Part shown: piece after piece, positions 50,756-58,146 of the stretch
Layout of the letters: the number at the start of each line of letters is the position of its first letter
Position numbering within the stretch: the stretch's first letter is position 1
Assembly: GCA_937974555.1 (NCBI GenBank)
Contig: CALJKR010000083.1
Location: 62,001-126,000 of the forward strand
Direction of reading: 5' to 3'
DNA length: 64,000 nucleotides
Source: an uncultured Flavobacteriales bacterium
Lineage (GTDB): Bacteria; Bacteroidota; Bacteroidia; Flavobacteriales_D; Sanyastnellaceae
Position numbers and translations under genes: made by a program
The notes under the pieces: generated by a model
What the model saw: only the letters and a program-made list of their open reading frames with translations
What the model was told of the DNA's origin: nothing
Databases searched by the model: none

Positions 50756-51847
50756 ATGACGAAGCAAATGTTAAGATCCATCGGGATGGTGTTTGCCATC
50801 ATCTTTTTATTGTCTTCTTGCACAATCATGGAGCCGCTTTCAGATACCTACGAAACGGACGAAGCATACTGGCAGCCCGGAGAGAAGTTTGGTCGTCCAG
50901 AACCTGTCGCAGGAGGACAACTTGCGAAACCACAGTCGGATGGTGAAGATTTCTATTCTGAAGACGCTGCACGAAGAAATTCCTACGCGCCTTCTTTTTT
51001 GGATTCCTCCCAAACCAATCAGACACAGGGTATGGTACCTGTCTGGGATCCAGTTTTGGGATGGCGAATGGTCTATGACCCCAATGCGGTTTCCTCCAAT
51101 TCATGGGGCAACTCTTCTTTCAATTCGCCATGGTCTTCACCTTATTCCAATTATGGTGGTTATGGTGGTTATGGTGGTTACGGCGGTTACGGTAGTAACA
51201 GTTCTTGGATGTTGGGTTTAGGAATGCAGACCATGCCTTATTTGGGAAATGGAATGTACGGCAATGGTTATTATCCTTATTCCAGTTATAACCCTTATTC
51301 GATGTACAGTCCATATTCCAGTAACGGTAGTTATATGCCATACGGAAGTGGTTACAATCCTTATGGTTGGAATAGCGGTGGTTTTTACAATCCGTATTAT
51401 TGGAATGGTAACAATGGCGGAAACACAGGTGGCTCAGCAGATCAGGTGATTAGCGTAGCGCGTCCATCCGGCACGGTTTCAACAGCTCCATCTTCTCATC
51501 CCGTTATTCATCGTCGACCAAAGTCGCTTGGAACCAGCGGAGTGCCACCGCATCGCAAACAAACCATTTCAGAGGTATTTACAACTACCCCTTCCGTTCC
51601 CGCGCCTGTACAAAACCAACAGCGCCCATCACAACGAACGCAAGTGAAGCCCAATCAACAACCAGCTTCCGTGAGCAGACCGGTTCAGACAGAACGTCCA
51701 AGAGCCCAGCCCCAAGTTAGACAAGAGGTGAGTCGTCCCGCTCCAGCACCTTCGGTTTCTCGTCCTTCCAACTCGGGAAGTTCAAGCAGCCCAAGTCGAT
51801 CATCAGGAAATTCAGGTACTACAAGAAGTTCAGGCAAACGACCATGA
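50756..51847 (+). CDS. Lipoprotein with Gly/Tyr/Asn/Pro-rich low-complexity region
   Basis: A 363-residue protein. The signal peptide ends in the lipobox LLSSC (Cys near residue 23). A globular-looking start (about 24-125) is followed by four Gly-Gly-Tyr repeats and then a long Gly/Tyr/Asn/Ser region (about 130-225). The C terminus is Pro/Ser/Arg/Gln-rich. The Tyr/Gly part resembles prion-like or adhesive low-complexity sequence. The next gene, a FadL/PorV-like barrel, starts four bases before its stop, so they form a pair. No function is known to me. Confidence 0.7.
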   Translation: MTKQMLRSIGMVFAIIFLLSSCTIMEPLSDTYETDEAYWQPGEKFGRPEPVAGGQLAKPQSDGEDFYSEDAARRNSYAPSFLDSSQTNQTQGMVPVWDPVLGWRMVYDPNAVSSNSWGNSSFNSPWSSPYSNYGGYGGYGGYGGYGSNSSWMLGLGMQTMPYLGNGMYGNGYYPYSSYNPYSMYSPYSSNGSYMPYGSGYNPYGWNSGGFYNPYYWNGNNGGNTGGSADQVISVARPSGTVSTAPSSHPVIHRRPKSLGTSGVPPHRKQTISEVFTTTPSVPAPVQNQQRPSQRTQVKPNQQPASVSRPVQTERPRAQPQVRQEVSRPAPAPSVSRPSNSGSSSSPSRSSGNSGTTRSSGKRP

Positions 51848-53361
51848 GATTTTTAAACATACTTGTCATACTTTTTTTTGCACTACCGATGGGTTTTCAG
51901 GCGCAAAATCAAGTAGATGCTTTTCGTTATTCTGATTTTGGTAATTTCGGATCGATTCGCTCAATGGGAATGGCCGGCGCTTACGGTGCAGTGGGTGCCG
52001 ACCCATCAGCGGTTTACCTCAACCCCGCGGGTATTGGGGTGTACCGATCAGGTGTGTTTGATATGGGGGCTAAGTTGATATTGGGGTTCCAAACCTCCAA
52101 TTGGAACAATCAAAACAATACCTCGGCCAATATTAATCTTCCCATAGATCATATTCAATATGTCAGAAATAGGGTTATTCCTTCTGGTAAGTGGAAGTAT
52201 TGGAATACGGCTTTGAATTACGGGGTGACCCAATTGTACAATCGTAGTGTTAGCACAACATTCAATACAACCAATGTTTCGCTTCTGGATCAGTTTGCAT
52301 CCTATGCCAATGGAATCAACCACAATGATGTCGTTTCTACATTGCCCTTTAATTCGGGTTTGGCTTGGAATACATATGGAATAGATACAGTACCCGGAAC
52401 TGTTGATCAGTATTGGGCAAATTATTCGGGAGGGGACAATAAGATCAAAAAAAACACGGACGAAACGGGCAAAACTTGGGAAGCCAATTATACCATCGCG
52501 GCCAACTATGATAACCAGCTCTACATCGGAGCCAATGTGGGTTTACAAGGGGTGACTTATGGGTATGAACTTAAGCACCAGGAAGAATACCAGAGCTTAT
52601 CGGATACCCTGAAGCTGTTTGAATATACCCAGAGCCTTTCAGCCACAGGATCGGCGCTTACCTTTAGATTGGGAGGGATCTATCAACCCCAATGGGCGCC
52701 ATGGTGGAAAGTGGGCGCTTCATGGACAGCACCGCGTAGAATACGATTCACGGATGAATTTAGTTCTTCCCTTCGAACGGATTTTTTAAATTCCTCATTG
52801 GAGGCATCTTCACCTGTAAACAGCATTGAATATGCCATTACCACTCCTCAAATTTTTCAATTGAGCAGCGCGATGAATGTAGGTCCTCGTATGATGTGGA
52901 CTTTGGATTGGTGCAATATGTCGCTCAATCAATCGAGTATAGAATCGGTCGGAGATTTTACCTATTCCTACAATGATGAAAATCGCGCCATCGCCAGTTT
53001 GGGTAAAACCAGTCATCGGGTCCAAAGCGGGGTTGAATTGCGACTCCCAGGACAGTTCTTGGTAAGAGGAGGATTGGGTATTCAAACGCCAATGAATGCA
53101 GCGGCAAATATGCGCTGGTGGTTGTCTTCAGGCTTGGGGTATAGATCGGAGAATTTCTTTGCTGAATCTGGATTAATGTGGAATCAATCTTCGCAAATGG
53201 AAGGCGTGTTTGACTTTGTAGATCCTTCCAAAGTGGTGCAATCTCAATTGATGGTAGGTTTCTCTATTGGTTGGAGACTTTCTGATCCGGTTGATAACAG
53301 CGACGAATATGCAGAACCCAAACTGCAGTATACGCCAACCACACCAGCGGATCCTTTTTAA
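51844..53361 (+). CDS. FadL/PorV-like outer-membrane transport protein
   Basis: A 505-residue beta barrel with a signal peptide to about residue 20 (GFQAQ). The N-terminal motif MGMAGAYGAVGADPSAVYL with NPAGIG is the OmpP1/FadL hallmark, also seen in PorV of the type IX system. The C-terminal strand lacks an obvious terminal aromatic because of an acidic, Pro-rich tail. Whether it carries lipids or T9SS cargo cannot be decided. It overlaps the lipoprotein gene by four bases. Confidence 0.85.
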   Translation: MRFLNILVILFFALPMGFQAQNQVDAFRYSDFGNFGSIRSMGMAGAYGAVGADPSAVYLNPAGIGVYRSGVFDMGAKLILGFQTSNWNNQNNTSANINLPIDHIQYVRNRVIPSGKWKYWNTALNYGVTQLYNRSVSTTFNTTNVSLLDQFASYANGINHNDVVSTLPFNSGLAWNTYGIDTVPGTVDQYWANYSGGDNKIKKNTDETGKTWEANYTIAANYDNQLYIGANVGLQGVTYGYELKHQEEYQSLSDTLKLFEYTQSLSATGSALTFRLGGIYQPQWAPWWKVGASWTAPRRIRFTDEFSSSLRTDFLNSSLEASSPVNSIEYAITTPQIFQLSSAMNVGPRMMWTLDWCNMSLNQSSIESVGDFTYSYNDENRAIASLGKTSHRVQSGVELRLPGQFLVRGGLGIQTPMNAAANMRWWLSSGLGYRSENFFAESGLMWNQSSQMEGVFDFVDPSKVVQSQLMVGFSIGWRLSDPVDNSDEYAEPKLQYTPTTPADPF

Positions 53362-53362
53362 A

Positions 53363-53932
53363 TCAGAGGAGATGGCCCTTGATGTTTTTCTTGGCTGTGA
53401 GATATGCGGCGTTGTGTGGATTGGCATTCATGACAATCGGAATGCGCTCGCTAACTTGAATTCCATTGCGCTGTAGAAAAGCCAATTTATCTGGATTGTT
53501 GGTGATGAGCTTGATGTTTTTCCAATTCAAGTGGTTCAACATTTCTAGAACGATATTGAAATCTCTTTCATCCTGTCCATGCCCCAAAAGCTCATTTGCT
53601 TTGAAGGTGTCATGTCCTTGTTCTTGCAAAGCGTAGGCTTTGATTTTCTCGGTCAATCCAATTCCGCGACCTTCTTGTCTTAAATAAAGCAGCGCACCGC
53701 CATTTTCCTGAATGAGCTTTAGAGATTGATGAAGTTGATCTCCACAATCGCAACGCAATGAAGCAAAAACATCACCCGTTAAGCACTCGGAATGTATTCT
53801 AATGGTTGGGATTTCGGCAGATTTCGCGCTGACCAATACCACATGGGGGTGAAACAAATCCTCCTTCGAAAAAGTAAGAATTCGAAAATCACCAAACGCC
53901 GTGGGCAAGAAAGATTCAGCTGTTATCGCCAT
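53363..53932 (-). CDS. ribA: GTP cyclohydrolase II
   Basis: RibA opens GTP to start riboflavin synthesis. The zinc-binding motif is CLTGDVFASLRCDCGDQL (Cys in CxxxxxxxxxCxC), the LRQEGRGIGL motif holds catalytic residues, and GHGQDERDF is intact. At 189 residues it is the stand-alone enzyme, not the RibBA fusion. A -7 element lies seven bases before the ATG. Confidence 0.94.
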   Translation of the reverse strand: MAITAESFLPTAFGDFRILTFSKEDLFHPHVVLVSAKSAEIPTIRIHSECLTGDVFASLRCDCGDQLHQSLKLIQENGGALLYLRQEGRGIGLTEKIKAYALQEQGHDTFKANELLGHGQDERDFNIVLEMLNHLNWKNIKLITNNPDKLAFLQRNGIQVSERIPIVMNANPHNAAYLTAKKNIKGHLL

Positions 53933-53939
53933 GGGGCGG

Positions 53940-53947
53940 CAAAGATA
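53940..53947 (-). promoter_or_regulatory. -7 promoter element of ribA
   Basis: Minus-strand TATCTTTG matches TAnnTTTG and ends seven bases before the ribA ATG. Confidence 0.5.
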
Positions 53948-53956
53948 GGCTGAATT

Positions 53957-55309
53957 TTAGCGAATGCGAATATTGTTTTGCTCTTTCACAAAGATCACAA
54001 CCAAGGCAGCGCACAGCATGAAAATACCACCCAGAACAATCGCGTAAATCGCGTGACCTTCGAAGAGATATTTCACCATTGGTCCCCCAAAAACGCCATT
54101 GACGATCTGAGGAAGCGTGATAAAGAAATTGAATATTCCCATGTATACACCCATTTTTCCGGCGGGGATGGAGCCCGCGAGAATGGCGTAAGGCATGGCA
54201 AGGATAGAGGCCCAAGCCATTCCAATTCCGATCATTGGAACAATCATCCAATTGGCATCGTGAATGAAAAAGATGCTAATCAAACCAATTCCACCAGCAC
54301 CAAGAGAAAGTGCATGGGTTCCTTTTCTTCCCAATTTGGAAGCGATGCTGGGCAAAAGCAATGCATAAATGGCACTTACTCCGTTGTAAATACCGAACAA
54401 AATTCCAACCCAATCCCCTGCATCTTTGGCGCGCTGTACGGCCTCAGCCCCAATGGGATGACCATCCGCATCGACTGGAATTTGAAAGACATGCTCCACC
54501 AAAGCAGGCGTGGTAAATACCCACATCGTGAATAGTGCGAACCAAGTGAAAAACTGAACCAATCCCAATTGGCGCATCGTCGCAGGCATATTGACAAAGT
54601 CTTTGACAATTTGACCAAATCCCAATTTCTCTTCTTCCATTTTACCATGAATGGCTTCGTATTCATGCGGAGGATATTCGCGGGTTTTCCAAATGGTAAT
54701 CAGGATGGTTGTAATGAAAACCAAGGCCCCGAAATAAAAGGAGTAAATGACATTGTCACCTACACCACCATTGGCTCCTTCATTGGACACGCCAAACCAG
54801 TTGGTCAACATCCACGGAAGCCACGAGCCGACTACTGCACCAATGCCAATCAAAAAAGTTTGGATGGTGAATCCGTAGGTCCGTTGGTGATCAGGTAAAT
54901 TGTCCGCAACCAAGGCGCGGAAAGGTTCCATGGCCACATTGATACTGGCATCCATCAACATTAAAACACCGGCGCCAATCATCAAAGCGGATTTGGCTGT
55001 AAACCAAGCCCCGCTGTTGGGAAGGGCGATCAATGCCAAACAGCAAATCAAGGTTCCTGCTAAAAAATAGGGCTTACGTCTTCCCAAACGATTCCAAGTG
55101 CGGTCGCTGTAATAGCCAATAATGGGTTGAACGATCATGCCGGTCAGTGGTGCCACCAACCAGAACCAAGAAAGTTCGTGCACATCGGCACCATACTCCT
55201 GTAAGATACGAGAGGCATTTCCATTCTGTAACGCAAAGCCCATTTGAATACCCAAGAACCCGAAACTCATGTTCCAAATTTCCCAGAAGCCCAATTTTTT
55301 CATTTCCAT
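53957..55309 (-). CDS. MFS transporter, GPH/SLC45-like sugar transporter
   Basis: A 450-residue integral membrane protein with about 12 helices. The loop PIIGYYSDRTWNRLGRRKPY carries the MFS G-x-x-x-D-R-x-G-R-R-like motif, and the overall sequence (SFGFLGIQMGFALQNGNASRI) is typical of the Bacteroidota SLC45-like symporters often beside alpha-glucan genes. Here no sugar enzyme is adjacent, so the substrate is inferred to be a sugar only by family. A -7-like element TATCTTGC lies four bases before the ATG at 55309. Confidence 0.88.
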   Translation of the reverse strand: MEMKKLGFWEIWNMSFGFLGIQMGFALQNGNASRILQEYGADVHELSWFWLVAPLTGMIVQPIIGYYSDRTWNRLGRRKPYFLAGTLICCLALIALPNSGAWFTAKSALMIGAGVLMLMDASINVAMEPFRALVADNLPDHQRTYGFTIQTFLIGIGAVVGSWLPWMLTNWFGVSNEGANGGVGDNVIYSFYFGALVFITTILITIWKTREYPPHEYEAIHGKMEEEKLGFGQIVKDFVNMPATMRQLGLVQFFTWFALFTMWVFTTPALVEHVFQIPVDADGHPIGAEAVQRAKDAGDWVGILFGIYNGVSAIYALLLPSIASKLGRKGTHALSLGAGGIGLISIFFIHDANWMIVPMIGIGMAWASILAMPYAILAGSIPAGKMGVYMGIFNFFITLPQIVNGVFGGPMVKYLFEGHAIYAIVLGGIFMLCAALVVIFVKEQNNIRIR

Positions 55310-55331
55310 GAGCGCAAGATAATAAAAGTGA

Positions 55332-55415
55332 GTTAATGGGTTAGGGGTTAGGGTTATGTGTTATGTGTTAGGTGTTATGGGTTGTGGGTTATGGGTTATG
55401 GGTTATGGGTTTGGG
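55332..55415 (+). repeat. Telomere-like G-rich heptamer repeat (12 imperfect copies)
   Basis: Twelve imperfect units of 7 bp related to GTTATGG fill 84 bp. The last part has six GGG runs (55379 to 55415) separated by 3-4 base loops, a strong G-quadruplex pattern. The first part reads GGG-TTA-GGGG-TTA-GGG. It lies between the divergent MFS and carA genes, 114 bp before the carA ATG. Confidence 0.85.
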
Positions 55416-55441
55416 AAAGAGAGCATAGGTTACCATTAACT

Positions 55442-55465
55442 TCATCTCCTCATCTCCTCATCTCC
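55442..55465 (+). repeat. Three tandem copies of TCATCTCC
   Basis: Three perfect 8-bp units, pyrimidine-rich, lie between the heptamer array and carA. Copy-number change in either array could alter spacing of the promoter region. Confidence 0.8.
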
Positions 55466-55513
55466 CTTCAAACTTTGTTCAAATCTTTCATTCATCCCTT
55501 CTATGAAATGTTT

Positions 55514-55521
55514 TAATTTCG
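55514..55521 (+). promoter_or_regulatory. -7 promoter element of carA
   Basis: TAATTTCG fits TAnnTTCG and ends seven bases before the carA ATG. Confidence 0.55.
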
Positions 55522-55528
55522 CAGTCTA

Positions 55529-56629
55529 ATGAATCGCATTAGTCAACCTGCCGTCTTAGTTCTAGCTGATGGCACTGTATTTCAAGGAAAATCTTGTGGA
55601 TACGTTGGAGTTACAACGGGAGAAATCGCTTTCAATACGGCCATGACCGGCTACCAAGAGGTTTTTACAGACCCTTCGTATTTCGGTCAAGTATTGGTCA
55701 TGGCAACAGCGCACATTGGCAACTACGGTGTGCATGTAGACGAGATTGAAAGTGAAACTTGTAAAGTTTCTGGTGTGATCATCAAGAAATTTTCTGACGT
55801 TGCCAGTCGCATCGGTCCAATCGGAACTTTGCAGGATTATTTGGTACGTGATAATGTGGTGGGTATTTCAGATATCGATACACGCGCACTGGTTCGTCAT
55901 ATCAGAAAGTCAGGTGCCATGAACTGCATCATCTGTTCGGATGAAAGCAAAAGCATCGAAGAGTTGAAGGCGCAATTGGCCGAGGTCCCTTCCATGGATG
56001 GCTTGTCTTTGTCCCAAGAGGTTTGTTGCAAGGAACCTTTTTTTGAAGGAGATGAAAATAGCGCCATTCGTGTTGCGGTCATTGATTTTGGAATCAAGAA
56101 AAATATCGTGCGATGTTTGACAGAACGAGGCGCCTATTGCAAGGTGTTTCCAATGCACACCACAGCGCAGGAAGTTTTGGATTGGAAGCCGAGTGGCATT
56201 ATGTATAGCAATGGACCTGGTGATCCATCTGCGATGCCATCGAGCATTCAGCTGGTGAAAGATTTGATTGATTCAGGTGTTCCCGGTTTTGGCATTTGCT
56301 TGGGCCATCAGATCATTGGATTGAGTCAAGGGTTGAAAACAGTAAAGATGTTCAACGGCCACCGTGGAATCAATCATCCCATCAAGAATTTGAAAACCGG
56401 CAAGTCAGAAATAACCAGTCAAAACCATGGTTTTGTGATTTCCAAAGAGAGCATCGCATCTCAAGATGACGTTGAGGTAACGCACATTCACTTGAATGAC
56501 GATACCATTGCAGGTATTGCACTAAAGAACAAGAACGTATTCAGTGTGCAATATCACCCCGAGGCAAGTGCAGGTCCGCATGATTCAAGGTACTTGTTTG
56601 ATCAGTTTATTCAAGGGATGAAGAGGTAA
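55529..56629 (+). CDS. carA: Carbamoyl-phosphate synthase small subunit
   Basis: CarA is the glutaminase subunit that passes ammonia to CarB for pyrimidine and arginine synthesis. The N-terminal domain is GTVFQGKSCGYVGVTTGE; the class I amidotransferase part has the nucleophile Cys in GICLGHQIIGL and the His/Glu pair in QYHPEASAGP. At 366 residues it is full length. carB is not adjacent. A 7-bp hairpin follows the stop directly. Confidence 0.96.
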   Translation: MNRISQPAVLVLADGTVFQGKSCGYVGVTTGEIAFNTAMTGYQEVFTDPSYFGQVLVMATAHIGNYGVHVDEIESETCKVSGVIIKKFSDVASRIGPIGTLQDYLVRDNVVGISDIDTRALVRHIRKSGAMNCIICSDESKSIEELKAQLAEVPSMDGLSLSQEVCCKEPFFEGDENSAIRVAVIDFGIKKNIVRCLTERGAYCKVFPMHTTAQEVLDWKPSGIMYSNGPGDPSAMPSSIQLVKDLIDSGVPGFGICLGHQIIGLSQGLKTVKMFNGHRGINHPIKNLKTGKSEITSQNHGFVISKESIASQDDVEVTHIHLNDDTIAGIALKNKNVFSVQYHPEASAGPHDSRYLFDQFIQGMKR

Positions 56630-56630
56630 C

Positions 56631-56647
56631 GGCGAATTGCATTCGCC
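56631..56647 (+). terminator. Hairpin directly after carA
   Basis: GGCGAAT and ATTCGCC pair around a TGC loop, beginning two bases after the carA stop. It has no T tract, so termination there would be weak or factor-dependent. Confidence 0.45.
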
Positions 56648-56702
56648 AGGTGAATCGGTGGATCAGTGAATCGGAAATTTTCCCACCAACTCAATCGAAG
56701 TT

Positions 56703-56865
56703 AGAAAGCCGTCACCCGAGCGTCCCGATAGCCACGCTCGTCGGGACGGTGCGACTTGATTTTTTGTTTCACTTTTTGATCAAACAAAAAGTGAAGAATG
56801 ATTAGCATAAGCAGAGTGAGAAACAGAATTAGAGCGGGAAACAGAAACAGAATGAGAAAGCCGTC
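56703..56865. repeat. Composite repeat element with two inverted repeats and 11-bp direct repeats
   Basis: AGAAAGCCGTC occurs at 56703-56713 and 56855-56865. Between them, CGTCCCGA (56721-56728) pairs with TCGGGACG (56741-56748), and CACTTTTTG (56770-56778) pairs with CAAAAAGTG (56785-56793). This is the build of a palindromic intergenic repeat, perhaps a REP- or MITE-like remnant. Copy number elsewhere is unknown. Confidence 0.55.
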
Positions 56866-56966
56866 GTGCCGCGTTCCTGTAGTGCAGCTCATTAGAGCGC
56901 TTTGTATCGAATATGCGTCCTTATGTGTTTCTTGTTTGTTAGCGGTAAGCGCGCTCTATTTGTGAA

Positions 56967-57389
56967 ATGGAGAGACATTATCAAATCCATTATCAGTTTG
57001 GCGGCACCCATCAATTTTGGTTTAAGAGTGAAGGAAGAAGAACAATCATCAAGTGCGTGCAATTCGATAAAATGGGAGACATACCGAATTTGTACCATCT
57101 GAGCTTGCTGGACTTTGACCCGTCAACAAATCGATTAATGGATAATGTCATTTCAGACAATGGCGATACTGAAAGGGTTATGGAAACCGTGGTGCACTGT
57201 ATTCAACTTTTTTTGCTCTCTGATAGTAAAGCGAAAATAACCTTTACAGGAAATTCAATTTCACGTGATCGATTGTTTCGAAGGCAAATCAATAAAAGTT
57301 TTCACTCATGGCATTCTAATTTGAAAATAGAAATGCTAGTTCATCAAAATGGCAGTATAGTTTTTACCGTTACTCAAAGAATTGATTAA
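56967..57389 (+). CDS. DUF6934 family protein
   Basis: A 140-residue soluble protein. The pattern of the Bacteroidota family DUF6934 is seen in LYHLSLLDFDPSTNRLMDNVISDN and in the later TFTGNSISRDRLFRRQIN stretch. Function is unknown; homologues are patchily distributed and often have a small gene next to them, as here (57399-57566). The ATG at 56967 is preceded by a TATTTG-like element. The patchy family and flanking repeats suggest horizontal acquisition. Confidence 0.75.
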   Translation: MERHYQIHYQFGGTHQFWFKSEGRRTIIKCVQFDKMGDIPNLYHLSLLDFDPSTNRLMDNVISDNGDTERVMETVVHCIQLFLLSDSKAKITFTGNSISRDRLFRRQINKSFHSWHSNLKIEMLVHQNGSIVFTVTQRID

Positions 57390-57398
57390 ATTTGTTTT

Positions 57399-57566
57399 AT
57401 GTTGAAGAGAAAAAAAGGCCCTGAAGAAGAACCCTCTATTGAATTGCAAAATGCAATGCTAGTGGCCAAATTTCAGCCATCTCCTAAATTGGAGAAAATA
57501 AAGCCAATGATTCCAGATATTGTTGATCATTTGGAAAAGATTGGTTGGATTGAAAAACAGGATTGA
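57399..57566 (+). CDS. Small 55-residue protein paired with DUF6934
   Basis: A short open frame from ATG 57399 to TGA 57564-57566, nine bases after the DUF6934 stop. It encodes a basic start (MLKRKKGPEEE), a middle with several prolines, and an amphipathic C-terminal helix (DIVDHLEKIGWIEKQ). The gap size and codon use match its neighbour, so a two-gene unit is likely. I recognise no family. A toxin-antitoxin arrangement is one option but rests on gene order only. Confidence 0.6.
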   Translation: MLKRKKGPEEEPSIELQNAMLVAKFQPSPKLEKIKPMIPDIVDHLEKIGWIEKQD

Positions 57567-57585
57567 GGCTAGCTTCTTGCTAGTC
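57567..57585 (+). terminator. Short hairpin after the DUF6934 gene pair
   Basis: GGCTAGC pairs with GCTAGTC (one G-T pair) around a five-base loop, directly after the small gene stop. There is no long T tract, so it is a weak terminator candidate. Confidence 0.35.
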
Positions 57586-57639
57586 TTGGTTCTATGTTAA
57601 TTGATATGATGTGAATTTTCTTTGGTTACTACTATTCCC

Positions 57640-57647
57640 TATATTTG
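57640..57647 (+). promoter_or_regulatory. -7 promoter element of the DUF2231-like gene
   Basis: TATATTTG matches TAnnTTTG and ends four bases before the ATG at 57652; leaderless mRNA is likely. Confidence 0.55.
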
Positions 57648-57651
57648 AAAG

Positions 57652-58146
57652 ATGAACGGCGTACAACTGCATTTTCTTTTCAATCACGTGCCGATGTTTT
57701 TGGCATTGTTTGCATTGATCCTTTGGGTGGTGAATTTTTTCAAACCCACCACAATTTTAAAGAACTTAGCGATGATGATCATGGTGGTGATGGGGTTGAT
57801 GAGCATGGCTGCTATGGCCACTGGTGAAGAAGCGGAAGAGGTGATGGAAGAGTGGGGAATGAATCACCGTGCCATTCATGAACATGAGGAGTTGGCTGAG
57901 GTCGCTCATTTTAGTGCTTTGGGTGTAGCCGTATTGACTATCGTTGTTTTTTTTATCGAGCGAAAGAAACAAACCGAAATCAAGGCTTTTCCTATCATCG
58001 CATTGATTGGATTGGTGGGTGTCTTGTTCACCATGTCTATTGCGGCCCACGAAGGTGGTAAATTGAGTCATCCTGAGTTGTACCAAACGCCACCTGCTGG
58101 ATTGAATCCAGAGCAGGAAGGTGAACATGAGTCAGACGAACATTAA
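57652..58146 (+). CDS. Membrane protein, DUF2231-like
   Basis: A 164-residue protein with four membrane helices (about 8-27, 35-56, 85-102, 112-130). It starts with GVQLHFLFNHVPMFLALF, with His pairs that resemble the heme or metal-binding N-terminal helix of DUF2231 proteins. An acidic His-rich loop (EEWGMNHRAIHEHEE) and a His-containing C terminus follow, suggestive of metal binding. It overlaps the CDF metal transporter gene, so a metal role is plausible. Confidence 0.65.
   Translation: MNGVQLHFLFNHVPMFLALFALILWVVNFFKPTTILKNLAMMIMVVMGLMSMAAMATGEEAEEVMEEWGMNHRAIHEHEELAEVAHFSALGVAVLTIVVFFIERKKQTEIKAFPIIALIGLVGVLFTMSIAAHEGGKLSHPELYQTPPAGLNPEQEGEHESDEH

Larger units (their letters stand above)
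56630..56966. other. Gene-poor intergenic islet between carA and the DUF6934 gene
   Basis: This 337-bp stretch holds no convincing gene. It contains a hairpin after carA, a direct repeat GTGAATCGG (56650-56658 and 56666-56674), two inverted repeats and a repeated 11-mer (separate entries), and an A/G-rich low-complexity run (about 56808-56860). A 63-codon minus-strand frame crosses the inverted repeats and is judged non-coding. The mosaic suggests a site of past insertions. Confidence 0.6.

Noticed and set aside
53978..54535. A 185-codon plus-strand frame opposite the MFS gene
   Set aside because: Antisense shadow of a clear transporter gene; no promoter and unnatural composition.
55332..55465. 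CRISPR-like or satellite array before carA
   Set aside because: Units are 7 and 8 bp with no spacers and no cas genes nearby, so it is a simple tandem repeat.
56701..56892. A 63-codon minus-strand frame in the carA-DUF6934 spacer
   Set aside because: It runs through both inverted repeats and an A/G-rich stretch and has no coding character; such frames are typical by-products of intergenic palindromic repeats.
57260..57275. Second parS-like sequence TTTCACGTGA in the DUF6934 gene
   Set aside because: Only about 11 of 16 bases match and it lies in a coding region far from parAB; a chance CACGTG is more likely.
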